Shown here piece by piece: positions 1 to 6,732 of a stretch of DNA of 15,226 nt (positions are counted from its first letter, which is position 1; every line of letters begins with the position of its first letter). A model generated the notes under the pieces. That model did not search any database. It saw nothing but the letters and a program-made list of their open reading frames with translations, and was not told where the DNA came from. The stretch is from Candidatus Thorarchaeota archaeon. Lineage in GTDB: Archaea > Asgardarchaeota > Thorarchaeia > Thorarchaeales > Thorarchaeaceae. The stretch covers positions 1-15,226 of the forward strand of contig JAEORN010000307.1 of the NCBI GenBank assembly GCA_016840825.1. Direction: 5' to 3'. The position numbers and the translations under genes are program-made.

Positions 1-381
1 AAGTGCCCAAAGTGTGGTCGATTGAGTGTTGACTCAAGGACATCTAGATTGGGTATGGAAAGCCCTATACCCCCTCCAATTGATAGAGTTGACGATGTTT
101 CCGCAAAAGCGCCAATTTCATCTACAGATTCAAAAGCTCCCACCTCTCAAGAAGACATAGACAAGGGCTCTCCAGGAGAGGCAAAACCTGACAGCTTCTA
201 TGCTGTTGCTCCACAGACTTTTTCCAAGTGTCCACAGTGCGGTGGTCCAGTTCAATATGGTACCTGTAGGGACTGTGGATATCAGGCACCGTCAAAGGGT
301 AGCAAGTGTGGAGGTTGTGGACCTTGTGTAGTCTTCCTTTTTCTTATAGGATGGCTATTTACGCTCATAGCATTAATCTAG
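1..381 (+). CDS. Zinc-ribbon protein with C-terminal membrane helix, 5'-truncated by window edge
   Basis: The frame is open from the first base and already encodes a Cys knuckle (KCPKCGR, bases 1-21), so the true start lies upstream of the window. The TTG at 22 is not the start. The 126 visible residues contain this first CxxC, then a Ser/Pro/Asp-rich low-complexity linker of about 60 residues. A second ribbon follows with CPQCGG and CRDCG, and a third Cys cluster CGGCGPC lies directly before a hydrophobic segment (VVFLFLIGWLFTLIALI) that ends the protein. This makes a soluble zinc-ribbon region tethered by a C-terminal tail anchor. The role is unknown. Multi-ribbon tail-anchored proteins of this kind are common in archaea and usually have no assigned function. 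The fold call is firm, the function open. Confidence 0.8.
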   Translation, partial: KCPKCGRLSVDSRTSRLGMESPIPPPIDRVDDVSAKAPISSTDSKAPTSQEDIDKGSPGEAKPDSFYAVAPQTFSKCPQCGGPVQYGTCRDCGYQAPSKGSKCGGCGPCVVFLFLIGWLFTLIALI

Positions 382-390
382 TCACAGTTC

Positions 391-424
391 CATGTACCTG
401 CGTCGACGTACGACTCTGTACATG
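391..424. repeat. Inverted repeat CATGTAC/GTACATG with inner palindrome
   Basis: In the 89-bp gap after the zinc-ribbon gene, CATGTAC (391-397) and GTACATG (418-424) form a perfect 7-bp inverted repeat. The enclosed 20 nt contain the perfect palindrome CGTCGACG (401-408). It could be an RNA hairpin that ends the upstream transcript or an operator for the methyltransferase gene that starts at 471. No T-tract follows it, so a classical intrinsic terminator is not supported. Confidence 0.4.
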
Positions 425-470
425 ACTGCGATTTCGAGCGAGTCCAACAGCTACAATGAAGTGAATAATA

Positions 471-1739
471 GTGACACCTCCTAGAAAGGATCCAAACATT
501 GACATTCTCAAGGATATCCCATTCACAGCTCGACTCATGGCATACTACAGAGCTCAGGAGAGCATTAAGGATGATGCACTTCTTGTTGACCCATTTGCTG
601 CGCTTCTAGCTGGCAACCTCAGTGAGTATTTTGGAAAATACTCTCGTCACTCTCAGAAATCTGACTACCCTATTATTCGCTCATACTATATAGATGAGCA
701 TCTACTAAAGCCATGGTGCACTAGGAATAGTACGTCTCAAATTGTTCTTCTGGGGGCAGGGCTAGACAGCCGGGCCTACTGGTTTGAGCCCCTTCGAATG
801 AATAAGCATATTCTCTTTGAAGTGGATTTTCCTTCAGTCATCTCCTACAAACAGAGGATACTCAAAGATAGTCAGCCACTGTGTGAACTCAATCGCGTTT
901 CAGCAGATCTATCTTCGTCTGATTGGGCTGAAGGTCTTATGAGTGCTGGGTTCGATTCGAAAGTTCATACCTTCTGGATTCTTGAAGGAATTGCATATTA
1001 TATCGAGCAGGAACTAGTAACTCAGCTTCTGAATCAAATGAGAGAAATGAGCTCTACCCAGAGTATGATATTTGCAGATATTTGTGTTCCAGCACTTGCT
1101 GAGGCAGACTTTGGAGCCTTTATGGCGCATTTCAAGTGGGGCCTAGACATAAAGGAAGTTTCCGGATTCTTCGGTGCTTCTGGGTGGGATGTAACTGCAT
1201 CCTTTGCTGACGACCATGATGAAGGACGCGATGTCGGCCAGCGTGGACAGATATTTGTCGAAGGAACTGTAGGAGAAATAAAAGCTGATATCCAATCACC
1301 CTCAAAGGACACCATTGGATTAGCCCAATTAGGTTTGATGAATATTCTTTCTGATGTGGAAAATATCGTTGCCACCTATGCTAATGACCATGAAAGAGCA
1401 TTACAGATGTACATCGATTTTATCCGGAGAATGCATGAACCCATGAGCGTCACTATTAAGGAGAAGTACGACCCTGTATCTATCGGTCGAATCTCTCCTC
1501 GACTCCTACGCGATCCCTTGCAGAGCGGAATCGACCAAGGGCTTTTATCCTATGAAGAGGAGGAAGCCCATGTTCTTGGTTATCTCAAGGCTATCCTGAG
1601 CCTTATCTACTGTATTGGATCTGGAATAGACATCTATCAACTCTCCGATACGCAATTCATCAAAGAAGATCAAAAAGTAAAGAATATCCAAGATCTCCGA
1701 AAGCTTACTGAACTCGTTAAGCATGAGATTAATATTTGA
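471..1739 (+). CDS. SAM-dependent methyltransferase, LCMT/TIGR00027-like, with C-terminal extension
   Basis: Class I methyltransferase of the leucine carboxyl methyltransferase / TIGR00027 type. The family-typical N-terminus (TARLMAYYRAQES, residues 19-31) is followed by the SAM-binding motif VLLGAGLDSRAYW (92-104), an acidic ribose-binding strand (FEVD, 116-119), a further acidic motif (SADLSSSDW, 144-152) and the EGIAYYI helix start (172-178). These cover roughly residues 15-265. Residues about 267-422 are an extra, mostly helical region that the family normally lacks and that I do not recognise. The substrate is unknown; members methylate carboxylates or hydroxyls of proteins or small molecules. 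The start is GTG 471: the same frame has a TGA at 462, and ATG 537 would cut into the TARLMAYYRA motif. It is alone in its transcription unit as far as I can see. Confidence 0.82.
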   Translation: MTPPRKDPNIDILKDIPFTARLMAYYRAQESIKDDALLVDPFAALLAGNLSEYFGKYSRHSQKSDYPIIRSYYIDEHLLKPWCTRNSTSQIVLLGAGLDSRAYWFEPLRMNKHILFEVDFPSVISYKQRILKDSQPLCELNRVSADLSSSDWAEGLMSAGFDSKVHTFWILEGIAYYIEQELVTQLLNQMREMSSTQSMIFADICVPALAEADFGAFMAHFKWGLDIKEVSGFFGASGWDVTASFADDHDEGRDVGQRGQIFVEGTVGEIKADIQSPSKDTIGLAQLGLMNILSDVENIVATYANDHERALQMYIDFIRRMHEPMSVTIKEKYDPVSIGRISPRLLRDPLQSGIDQGLLSYEEEEAHVLGYLKAILSLIYCIGSGIDIYQLSDTQFIKEDQKVKNIQDLRKLTELVKHEINI

Positions 1740-1872
1740 AATCAGATGCTAGTCTTTCGATATACTTGTGTGATTACTTCGTGCATTTATAATCTGAAGT
1801 ATTTCTTAGTTACCATACTACCCACCTTTTGAACCATTTCAATGCATTATAGACTTGTGCGGGATTCGTATC

Positions 1873-1882
1873 TTTTTTAAAA
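1873..1882 (+). promoter_or_regulatory. TATA-like box for the ATP-cone gene
   Basis: The A/T-only stretch TTTTTTAAAA stands out in the 193-bp gap after the methyltransferase. With normal archaeal spacing (about 26 nt) it predicts a transcript start near 1901-1905, which is the left arm of the inverted repeat in front of the ATP-cone gene. The rest of the gap (1740-1872) shows only a second weak A/T-rich site (TTTATAAT near 1786) and no gene. Confidence 0.45.
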
Positions 1883-1900
1883 CAATTAACTAAGTATTAT

Positions 1901-1921
1901 ATGGAACCCAAGAGGTTCCAT
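1901..1921. promoter_or_regulatory. 8-bp perfect inverted repeat in ATP-cone leader (candidate operator or 5' stem-loop)
   Basis: ATGGAACC (1901-1908) and GGTTCCAT (1914-1921) are exact reverse complements around a 5-nt loop CAAGA. They lie between the TATA-like box and the ribosome-binding stretch GAAGGA (1922-1927). The site could be an operator at the transcription start or a stem-loop at the 5' end of the mRNA. The same bases also open an 11-codon reading frame (MEPKRFHEGKK) whose TGA at 1934 overlaps the ATG of the main gene as ATGA. Confidence 0.5.
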
Positions 1922-1932
1922 GAAGGAAAAAA

Positions 1933-2187
1933 ATGATGCAAGTAATGAAACGCGATGGATCTCTGGAAACTTTTATGCCAGAGAAAGTTGTTGTGAGTAT
2001 TGTCAAATCTGGTGTTCCATATGAGGAAGCAAGAAGCATTGCAGACTCGCTATCTCGTCGAACTGATAGCAAGTTGGATAGCTCCACAATTAGGGAACAA
2101 ATCCACTCTGAGTTGAGATCACGAGGATTCTCCTCCGCTATTGAGCATTGGAACAGCTATGATGAAACTCGAAGACACGCCTCGTAA
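1933..2187 (+). CDS. Stand-alone ATP-cone domain protein
   Basis: This 84-residue protein is almost entirely an ATP-cone: a KRDG start (VMKRDGSLETF, residues 4-14), a helix EKVVVSIVKSG (17-27), a second helix with EEARSIADSL (31-40), an IREQIHSELRSRG helix (53-65) and a HWNSYDETRR end (72-81). ATP-cones bind ATP/dATP and give allosteric control in ribonucleotide reductases and in the repressor NrdR. Here neither the NrdR zinc ribbon nor a reductase catalytic domain is attached, and no reductase gene is nearby. The protein may be a nucleotide-sensing regulator that works by itself or with a partner. Two ATGs in tandem (1933, 1936) follow GAAGGA, and either can be the start. The inverted repeat just upstream would fit autoregulation, which is inference. 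Confidence 0.78.
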   Translation: MMQVMKRDGSLETFMPEKVVVSIVKSGVPYEEARSIADSLSRRTDSKLDSSTIREQIHSELRSRGFSSAIEHWNSYDETRRHAS

Positions 2188-2258
2188 ACACACATATTGC
2201 ATTATAGCAAATTCCTCCCCTCCTATCTTAGATTAGAGAGGATGTATACTGTATAATT

Positions 2259-2301
2259 CCTCAGAAGCATATTCTGCCTTCTGAGGTCTATCGATTTTTT
2301 T
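2259..2301 (+). terminator. Stem-loop plus T-tract after the ATP-cone gene
   Basis: CCTCAGAAG (2259-2267) and CTTCTGAGG (2278-2286) form a perfect 9-bp stem with a 10-nt loop. A run of seven T (2295-2301) follows 8 nt later, itself flanked by CGAT/ATCG. It lies in the gap between the ATP-cone gene (ends 2187) and the convergent hydrolase gene (ends 2319). Orientation of the T-tract fits termination of plus-strand transcription. Archaea often end transcripts on T-tracts alone, so the stem may serve RNA stability. Confidence 0.6.
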
Positions 2302-2318
2302 GATCGCCTATCTGGAAT

Positions 2319-3098
2319 TTATCTATCATAGATTGATTGCAAGAACTCAATACTCCGAGCGAACAGCGCCTGTTTATATTCCACTTCGTTCATCATTGGG
2401 TGGTCAGCTCCTTCCAAGATCCAAATCTCTTTCACTTCAGATCCTAGTGCATCATAGATTCTCTTGGGGCTACTAGCTGCCACCATACTATCCATAGAGC
2501 CTTGAATGATAAGAGCTGGACATCTCACATCCTTGAGAGATCTCTTTAAACGCTTTATACCATCGAGCATGATGAAACCCACTGATGTTGGCAGATACTC
2601 ATAACCTATCCATCCTTGGTCCTTTAGCCACTGTGGAACCGGGGCAGGATATCTCTCTGGAATCGCTCGCCTAAGAAGAGGGATCTTGTTCAACACTGGG
2701 AGAATGGATATCATCCGCGTCTTCACTGTGAGCGGTGCGGCCCAAGTCACTATACCTGCAACCTCTTGTCTTTCTGCAGCAAGAATCAGTGTTAGGAGTC
2801 CTCCTGCACTATGGCCAACGACAAAGACCATCTTACATGTTTGGAGAAGCCTCTCTAGACCATCATGTGCATCCTTGAGAAGATCTTCGAATGTCACAGA
2901 CTCCAGGTCTTCAGGTTTTGTTCCATACCCACTAAGTGCAGGAAGCCAGACCGTCATCCCTGTTTCTCCGTGCAACCGGTTGGCAAATTCCTTCAAATCC
3001 CACGTTGTTCCACCTCCACCACCATGAAGAAGAAGGCATCCCCTATCGTTCCCCTCAAGAAGAAGTGGCTCTGCTCCGGGTATGAAATCTCTAGTCAT
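2319..3098 (-). CDS. Alpha/beta hydrolase, esterase/lipase-like
   Basis: A 259-residue single-domain alpha/beta hydrolase with no signal peptide or membrane helix, so cytoplasmic. Visible catalytic elements are an oxyanion-hole loop HGGGGG (25-30), the nucleophile elbow GHSAGG with Ser97, the acid Asp203 in QGSMDSMV (199-206) and the base His233 in GADHPMM (230-236). A cap region spans about residues 125-185 (PVLNKIPLLRRAIPERYPAP). Length and layout match Est30-type carboxylesterases and monoacylglycerol-lipase-like enzymes; the substrate cannot be read from sequence. ATG 3098 is preceded by GAGGAG at a good distance. A palindromic element 45-59 bp upstream is shared with the transporter gene at 3665-5005, which suggests the two are regulated together, perhaps for uptake and hydrolysis of one class of compound. 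Confidence 0.85.
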   Translation of the reverse strand: MTRDFIPGAEPLLLEGNDRGCLLLHGGGGGTTWDLKEFANRLHGETGMTVWLPALSGYGTKPEDLESVTFEDLLKDAHDGLERLLQTCKMVFVVGHSAGGLLTLILAAERQEVAGIVTWAAPLTVKTRMISILPVLNKIPLLRRAIPERYPAPVPQWLKDQGWIGYEYLPTSVGFIMLDGIKRLKRSLKDVRCPALIIQGSMDSMVAASSPKRIYDALGSEVKEIWILEGADHPMMNEVEYKQALFARSIEFLQSIYDR

Positions 3099-3142
3099 TC
3101 GACGACTCCTCTTTGAATCGAATCAACCTTAGCTCTGTCGTG

Positions 3143-3173
3143 CTAATGAGTCATTCGGGAATCGCAGAATGAC
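3143..3173 (-). promoter_or_regulatory. Candidate operator upstream of the hydrolase (AATGAGTCATT element)
   Basis: The 15-mer CTAATGAGTCATTCG (3143-3157) contains the perfect palindrome AATGA-G-TCATT (3145-3155). An inverted half-site follows: GTCATTC (3150-3156) pairs with GAATGAC (3167-3173). The identical 15-mer lies upstream of the transporter at 5051-5065. A weak A/T-rich stretch on the minus strand near 3172-3179 would place the transcript start inside the palindrome. This position suits a repressor site. Confidence 0.5.
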
Positions 3174-3194
3174 TTAACTTCGGAAATCTTAAGA

Positions 3195-3206
3195 CATACC
3201 AGTATG
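3195..3206. repeat. Small palindrome CATAC-CA-GTATG in divergent intergenic region
   Basis: CATAC and GTATG flank a 2-nt spacer in the 204-bp region between the hydrolase (minus) and the interrupted zinc-finger gene (plus). It is short enough to arise by chance. It is recorded because a second, longer palindrome lies 37 bp away in the same region. Confidence 0.25.
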
Positions 3207-3242
3207 AATAGATACTATCCGATTCTTCTACGATTGCAGTTT

Positions 3243-3254
3243 CAGACATGTCTG
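3243..3254. promoter_or_regulatory. Perfect 12-bp palindrome CAGACATGTCTG
   Basis: This is a gapless 12-bp palindrome 48 bp upstream of the ATG at 3303. It could be a dimeric-regulator site for the interrupted zinc-finger gene. No clear TATA box can be fixed relative to it. Confidence 0.35.
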
Positions 3255-3302
3255 GACATTCACAGTGCATTGATTTCTTCAACGCCTTGGGTGAAGGTAA
3301 TA

Positions 3303-3656
3303 ATGTCTGAAGAGACTGAGAAACCAAAACGAATGTGTAGCTATTGTGCCGTAAAGCCAGTGAGTAGATGGTGAATTGGATTCAAATACAGCTACTGCTC
3401 TCTTGAGTGTAATGCTATTGAGAACTATCGGAAAGTAGCACCTTCATCTTGTCTTTTTGGTCTTATCTTCATACTCTATGTCATTGGGATTTCAAGAGTA
3501 CTTATGGGCTACGTTGACATTCCTCTAGATCTTTGGGTAATCGCTCAGTTTTTGATATTCGGTTTCTGTTTCGTCTATGCAACCACTTTCTCCATCGTTG
3601 GTTATCGGGCTGCTAAGGAGAAGCGTGAATCAGACCACCCAGAGGCCTTACAATAG
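3303..3656 (+). pseudogene. Small zinc-finger membrane protein gene with one in-frame TGA (codon 24)
   Basis: From ATG 3303 the frame runs 117 codons to TAG 3654-3656 and is interrupted only by TGA at 3372-3374. GGTGAAGGT lies just upstream as a ribosome binding site. Before the TGA is a knuckle MCSYC (Cys12, Cys15); after it comes FKYSYCSLEC (Cys32, Cys36), so the four Cys of one zinc finger straddle the stop. Two hydrophobic helices follow (SCLFGLIFILYVIGI and IAQFLIFGFCFVYATTF), then a charged tail. The frame stays coherent on both sides, which points to a single recent nonsense change, a sequencing error, or a recoded TGA. The TGA follows a Trp codon and is not in a CxxC or redox-like position, so selenocysteine is possible but not favoured. 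Without readthrough only 23 residues would be made. Confidence 0.65.
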
Positions 3657-3664
3657 ATCATTTA

Positions 3665-5005
3665 TCATTCAACTTGCTTCTCCCGCGCAGTGAAATCTGG
3701 GTCTATATCGACCTTGCGAAGTATGAAGGCAGCAACTAGGAGAAATGGTGCGAAGACTGGTCCCCACCACATCAAACCCCAGAGCTCATTTCCCGTTAGG
3801 ATCTCAGAAAGGTACATGAAACCCCCTAGAAGTAAAGCGGAGGCAGCCTGGAACATATTTAGAGGAACGCCAATGAATCCTGTATAGATACCTGCTCGAC
3901 TCTCTCCCGTCTTGAGCTCATCTACTTGAGCGATATCTGCTGGGACTACATAGCTCATGAGATAGTATATCGCCATTCCAGCTCCCACTGGTACGAAGAA
4001 CATGAATGCGACTAACGTATATCCTATCACTCCACCGAGGTCTCTTAGAAATGGTGTAAGGGGCGTAATGATAGCTAGGATTCCGAGACCTATCATCAAG
4101 GATTTTCTTTTGCCAAGACGTTTGATTCCAAGCAACCATAGATAGAAGCATACCATCGTCGAACCAAGCATTGCCAATGCTGGAGGTATCAATGCCTCAA
4201 TGGTGTCAAGAAGAAGTACTTGTTGGATGAACCCTACCATTTGCTGAGTCAATGCAATGAAGGTGAAGGAAAGAAATCCTACTACCAGTGTCCACCTTAC
4301 AAAAGTCTGATTCCCAATTGCAATCCTTGTTTCATCCCGTAGACTTCTTTGGATTGGTGGAATCTCCTTTTGGGCTTTAATCATGGTCATGGAAGGAAGC
4401 ATGAAAACGAATGTGAGTCCGCAAAATAACAGTAGCAGGCCTAATCCAGTATCACTCAATCTGACTGGTATCTCCTCAACAAAAAGCAGTGGAGTCATAA
4501 AACCAAGGATTGCACCACTTGAATCTGCAGCGAAGTTGAAAGTATTCATGAAACCTGAAACTAGAGGTCTCTCCTCCTCGTTTGTTATCTCAGGTAACCA
4601 CGCTTGGTGTGCTGTCATGACGAAGGCATAGAAGAACTTGAACAGGCAGAGAAATGTCAGGTAATATCCAAAGAGCATGAGCTCTAATGAAGGGTCCGCT
4701 GTGTTGAGGAAGAGATTTGGCACAAAGAGCATGTACGCAGAGATAACTATCCCTGGGGTACCTAGTACTACGAACGGCCTTCTTCGTCCAAATCGACTCA
4801 CCAATCCATCACTATAGTAACCTGTGAACCAATGTGTTAATCCAATGACAACATAGGATGCTGCGAGTGAAACTCCATTCAAGAACCAGTTCAGATCGAA
4901 CCGTGTCCCATAGACATAGAATGCGGTCATTTGGATCATTGTTATGAGGAATGACGGACCGAATCGCCCCATAGAGTATCCAATCTTCTTGGTGAGTGAG
5001 AGCAT
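3665..5005 (-). CDS. MFS transporter, GPH/SLC45-like
   Basis: A polytopic membrane protein of about 446 residues with roughly 12 hydrophobic helices. The cytoplasmic loop between helices 2 and 3 reads GYYSD...SRFGRRRPFVVLG (about residues 62-82). The SD and GRRRPF signature is typical of the glycoside-pentoside-hexuronide cation symporter and SLC45-type sugar transporters. A second-half counterpart IKRLGKRKSLMIGLG lies after helix 8. The likely role is proton- or cation-coupled uptake of a sugar-like solute, but the substrate is inferred from family only. I chose ATG 5005 because GAAGGTG stands at ideal distance before it; a TTG at 5020 would add five residues. Its 3' end converges on the interrupted gene with an 8-bp gap. 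It shares a 15-bp operator-like element with the hydrolase gene. Confidence 0.8.
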   Translation of the reverse strand: MLSLTKKIGYSMGRFGPSFLITMIQMTAFYVYGTRFDLNWFLNGVSLAASYVVIGLTHWFTGYYSDGLVSRFGRRRPFVVLGTPGIVISAYMLFVPNLFLNTADPSLELMLFGYYLTFLCLFKFFYAFVMTAHQAWLPEITNEEERPLVSGFMNTFNFAADSSGAILGFMTPLLFVEEIPVRLSDTGLGLLLLFCGLTFVFMLPSMTMIKAQKEIPPIQRSLRDETRIAIGNQTFVRWTLVVGFLSFTFIALTQQMVGFIQQVLLLDTIEALIPPALAMLGSTMVCFYLWLLGIKRLGKRKSLMIGLGILAIITPLTPFLRDLGGVIGYTLVAFMFFVPVGAGMAIYYLMSYVVPADIAQVDELKTGESRAGIYTGFIGVPLNMFQAASALLLGGFMYLSEILTGNELWGLMWWGPVFAPFLLVAAFILRKVDIDPDFTAREKQVE

Positions 5006-5050
5006 GGTCAGCACCTTCAATGACTAAACTCACTACGTATATTCATCCGC

Positions 5051-5086
5051 CTAATGAGTCATTCGATGACTTGTATCATTATACAG
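5051..5086 (-). promoter_or_regulatory. TATA-like box and candidate operator upstream of the MFS transporter
   Basis: CTAATGAGTCATTCG (5051-5065) is identical to the element upstream of the hydrolase and contains AATGAGTCATT (5053-5063). GTCAT (5058-5062) is also mirrored by ATGAC (5066-5070) across TCG. On the minus strand TGTATAATG (5086-5078) makes a good TATA-like box, predicting a transcript start near 5056, within the palindrome. The box lies at and just inside the 3' end of the MscS gene. A second A/T-rich site (AATATAC, about 5036-5042) is also possible. Confidence 0.5.
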
Positions 5087-5999
5087 GCTTTCGAAGACTA
5101 TCTGTTGGGATGGTCACCTCAGTTCTAAAGGTAACCCCACTCGTCATGATCTCTTTTGGATCCACTACCATGTATGCGAATCTATAGGTTATCGTAGTTG
5201 CTGTACTTGACCAGAAAAAGAACTCTGGCGGCAGGATGAACTCATCACTCCATTTCTCACAGAGTGATTTGTAGTAGGCTTCCTTGGCAGTCCTATCGCA
5301 TGTCTTCTCAATCTCCTCATCAAAGGTGTATCTATAGACCTCATCACCTTTCGTCAGGTACCTCAGTCGTTCGATAGCATTGTCCAATCTAGTGTCCTCA
5401 TCGCTATCATAATCGAAGTCCTCACGGTGATATTCCAATCCTCGCTCTTCCAGATAGTCATCAATCCGAACCCTGAAGTTCGTCATTCGTGAATCAATGG
5501 TTGCTGAGTTGGGGATGAACTGCCTTGTGTGATCCGGGCGAAGAATTCGGGTGTAGTTCAATGTGATTTCGAGGACAAGACCTTCTGTATCACCTAATCT
5601 AATGTAGTCACCGACCCTGAAAGGCCTGGCAACGAGCAGATAGATACCACTGACAATATTCGACAGAGCTCTAGAGAATGCAAGACCCACAGCAGTGCCA
5701 ATAAGTGCGCCTCCTGCGAGGACATATGCCCGAATCTCATCTCCCAGGATGCTCATCAATGTAAGGAATGCGACTGCAAAGAATAACAATCTAATCCCAA
5801 AGATGGTGCCTCCAACCGCCTCTCGTGGCATTCCTACTTTCTTGAAGGAAATCTTGAGTGACCTTATTATGATGAGGTAGAGGAAATAAATGAACACAAA
5901 GAAGGGTATGGCTGCAACTATGACTGCGTATTGCTGCAACTGGAATGGAGTAAGGAACAATGTGATATACTCCACGAAGAATGAAAAGATGTCTTGCAT
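5079..5999 (-). CDS. MscS-family mechanosensitive ion channel
   Basis: A 306-residue small-conductance mechanosensitive channel. There are three hydrophobic segments: about 24-46, 66-85 and 89-124. The third is the Gly/Ala-rich pore helix (AGGALIGTAVGLAFSRALSN) that lines the MscS pore, followed directly by the family signature ARPFRVGDYI (124-133) and the beta-domain motif FIPNSATI (161-168). The cytoplasmic part is shorter and unusually acidic (YHREDFDYDSDEDTR, 190-204). The channel would open on membrane tension to release solutes during osmotic downshock. Residues 170-306 do not closely follow the bacterial C-terminal vestibule. The next gene downstream (MFS transporter, 73 bp away, same strand) has its own promoter-like elements, so co-transcription is uncertain. 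Confidence 0.87.
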   Translation of the reverse strand: MQDIFSFFVEYITLFLTPFQLQQYAVIVAAIPFFVFIYFLYLIIIRSLKISFKKVGMPREAVGGTIFGIRLLFFAVAFLTLMSILGDEIRAYVLAGGALIGTAVGLAFSRALSNIVSGIYLLVARPFRVGDYIRLGDTEGLVLEITLNYTRILRPDHTRQFIPNSATIDSRMTNFRVRIDDYLEERGLEYHREDFDYDSDEDTRLDNAIERLRYLTKGDEVYRYTFDEEIEKTCDRTAKEAYYKSLCEKWSDEFILPPEFFFWSSTATTITYRFAYMVVDPKEIMTSGVTFRTEVTIPTDSLRKPV

Positions 6000-6255
6000 G
6001 TTTCTTCTGCTGTCCTCCAGAAATGATTTGTAATAACAGATAACACCCTGAAATATTCTTTATGATGAGTAACCCAAAAGTGATCAATAAGGGTTTGACA
6101 TAGCTGCTTTCTTCAGAGATTTCCTCCAGCGAATTTAACCGTATACACCCGAAAGATCTCTCTTTATCCTTTGGGAACTCCACAGCTAATTCTGAAACAT
6201 TGCTCGAATTTCTTAATCCTTAAATTCCTCCACACCACTGCCAATTCCCCTATGT
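6000..6255. other. Divergent intergenic region between MscS and flavodoxin genes
   Basis: This 256-bp region contains no convincing gene. An imperfect dyad AACCC (6071-6075) / GGGTT (6091-6095) surrounds the palindrome TGATCA (6081-6086). On the plus strand CTTAAATT near 6219-6226 is a TATA-like box placed about 30 bp before the GTG starts of flavodoxin. On the minus strand A/T-rich stretches near 6030-6060 could serve the MscS gene. A longer minus-strand frame here overlaps the MscS N-terminus in another frame and looks spurious. Confidence 0.35.
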
Positions 6256-6732
6256 GTGGTGTCATCATTGAAGAAAGTACTTGTAGTATATGATACGAAG
6301 TTTGGAAATACAGAGAAACTTGCTAGAGAGATCGCCTCTGGGATTGAGGAAACAGGACTAGCTGCAACCAAGGTAATCAACATAGATGATGTCAAAGATG
6401 AAGACCTTGGACCTTTTGACGGTGTCCTATTCGGTTCTCCTATTCATGCTTTCCGTGCAACTAGAGGAATCAAGGGAGCTATTAAAGAAGCCTCTAAGAA
6501 AGGCCTTGATGGAAAACTCGTTGGTGCATTCGATACCTACCAAGCTCCCGGTCATGCAGGAAAATGCGCTGGACAAATCGAAGGTGAATTGAGGAAGAAG
6601 TCCAAAGGTGCAACACTCTTCTCAAAGCATCTCACTGCCCTTGTAGATGGCTATGAAGGGCCTCTCAATGCAGCAGAACCTGCGAAGGCTAGGGCATTCG
6701 GAAAGGAGTTTGTCACTGAGCTAGCTCAGTGA
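6256..6732 (+). CDS. Flavodoxin-family protein
   Basis: A 158-residue single flavodoxin domain. The first strand KKVLVVYDTKFGNTEKLA (residues 6-23) contains the FMN-phosphate loop DTKFGNTE. GVLFGSPIHAFRATRGIK (56-73) is the loop that stacks on the isoalloxazine ring, and DTYQAPGHAGKCAGQ (93-107) is the second ring-contacting loop. No other domain is attached, so it is probably a soluble FMN electron carrier or quinone/flavin reductase-like protein. No partner oxidoreductase is adjacent. Start choice is uncertain: GTG 6256, GTG 6259 and TTG 6268 are all in frame, and only TTG 6268 starts directly at the KKVLVVYD strand typical of the family. The stop codon lies inside a 24-bp perfect palindrome. 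Confidence 0.85.
   Translation: MVSSLKKVLVVYDTKFGNTEKLAREIASGIEETGLAATKVINIDDVKDEDLGPFDGVLFGSPIHAFRATRGIKGAIKEASKKGLDGKLVGAFDTYQAPGHAGKCAGQIEGELRKKSKGATLFSKHLTALVDGYEGPLNAAEPAKARAFGKEFVTELAQ

Noticed and set aside
22..381. TTG 22 as start of the first gene
   Set aside because: The frame is open to base 1 and encodes a CPKC knuckle before that codon, so the gene begins outside the window.
1034..1375. 113-codon minus-strand frame opposite the methyltransferase
   Set aside because: The composition (many Ser, Pro, Thr) is typical of an antisense shadow, and the plus-strand gene has clear SAM motifs.
3372..3374. TGA read as Trp throughout (genetic code change)
   Set aside because: TGA serves as the true stop of several intact genes here (methyltransferase at 1737, flavodoxin at 6730, zinc ribbon at 7714), so it is not reassigned in general.
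5791..6183. 130-codon minus-strand frame across the MscS N-terminus
   Set aside because: It overlaps the MscS transmembrane region in another frame, has mixed composition without domain motifs, and MscS is well supported.
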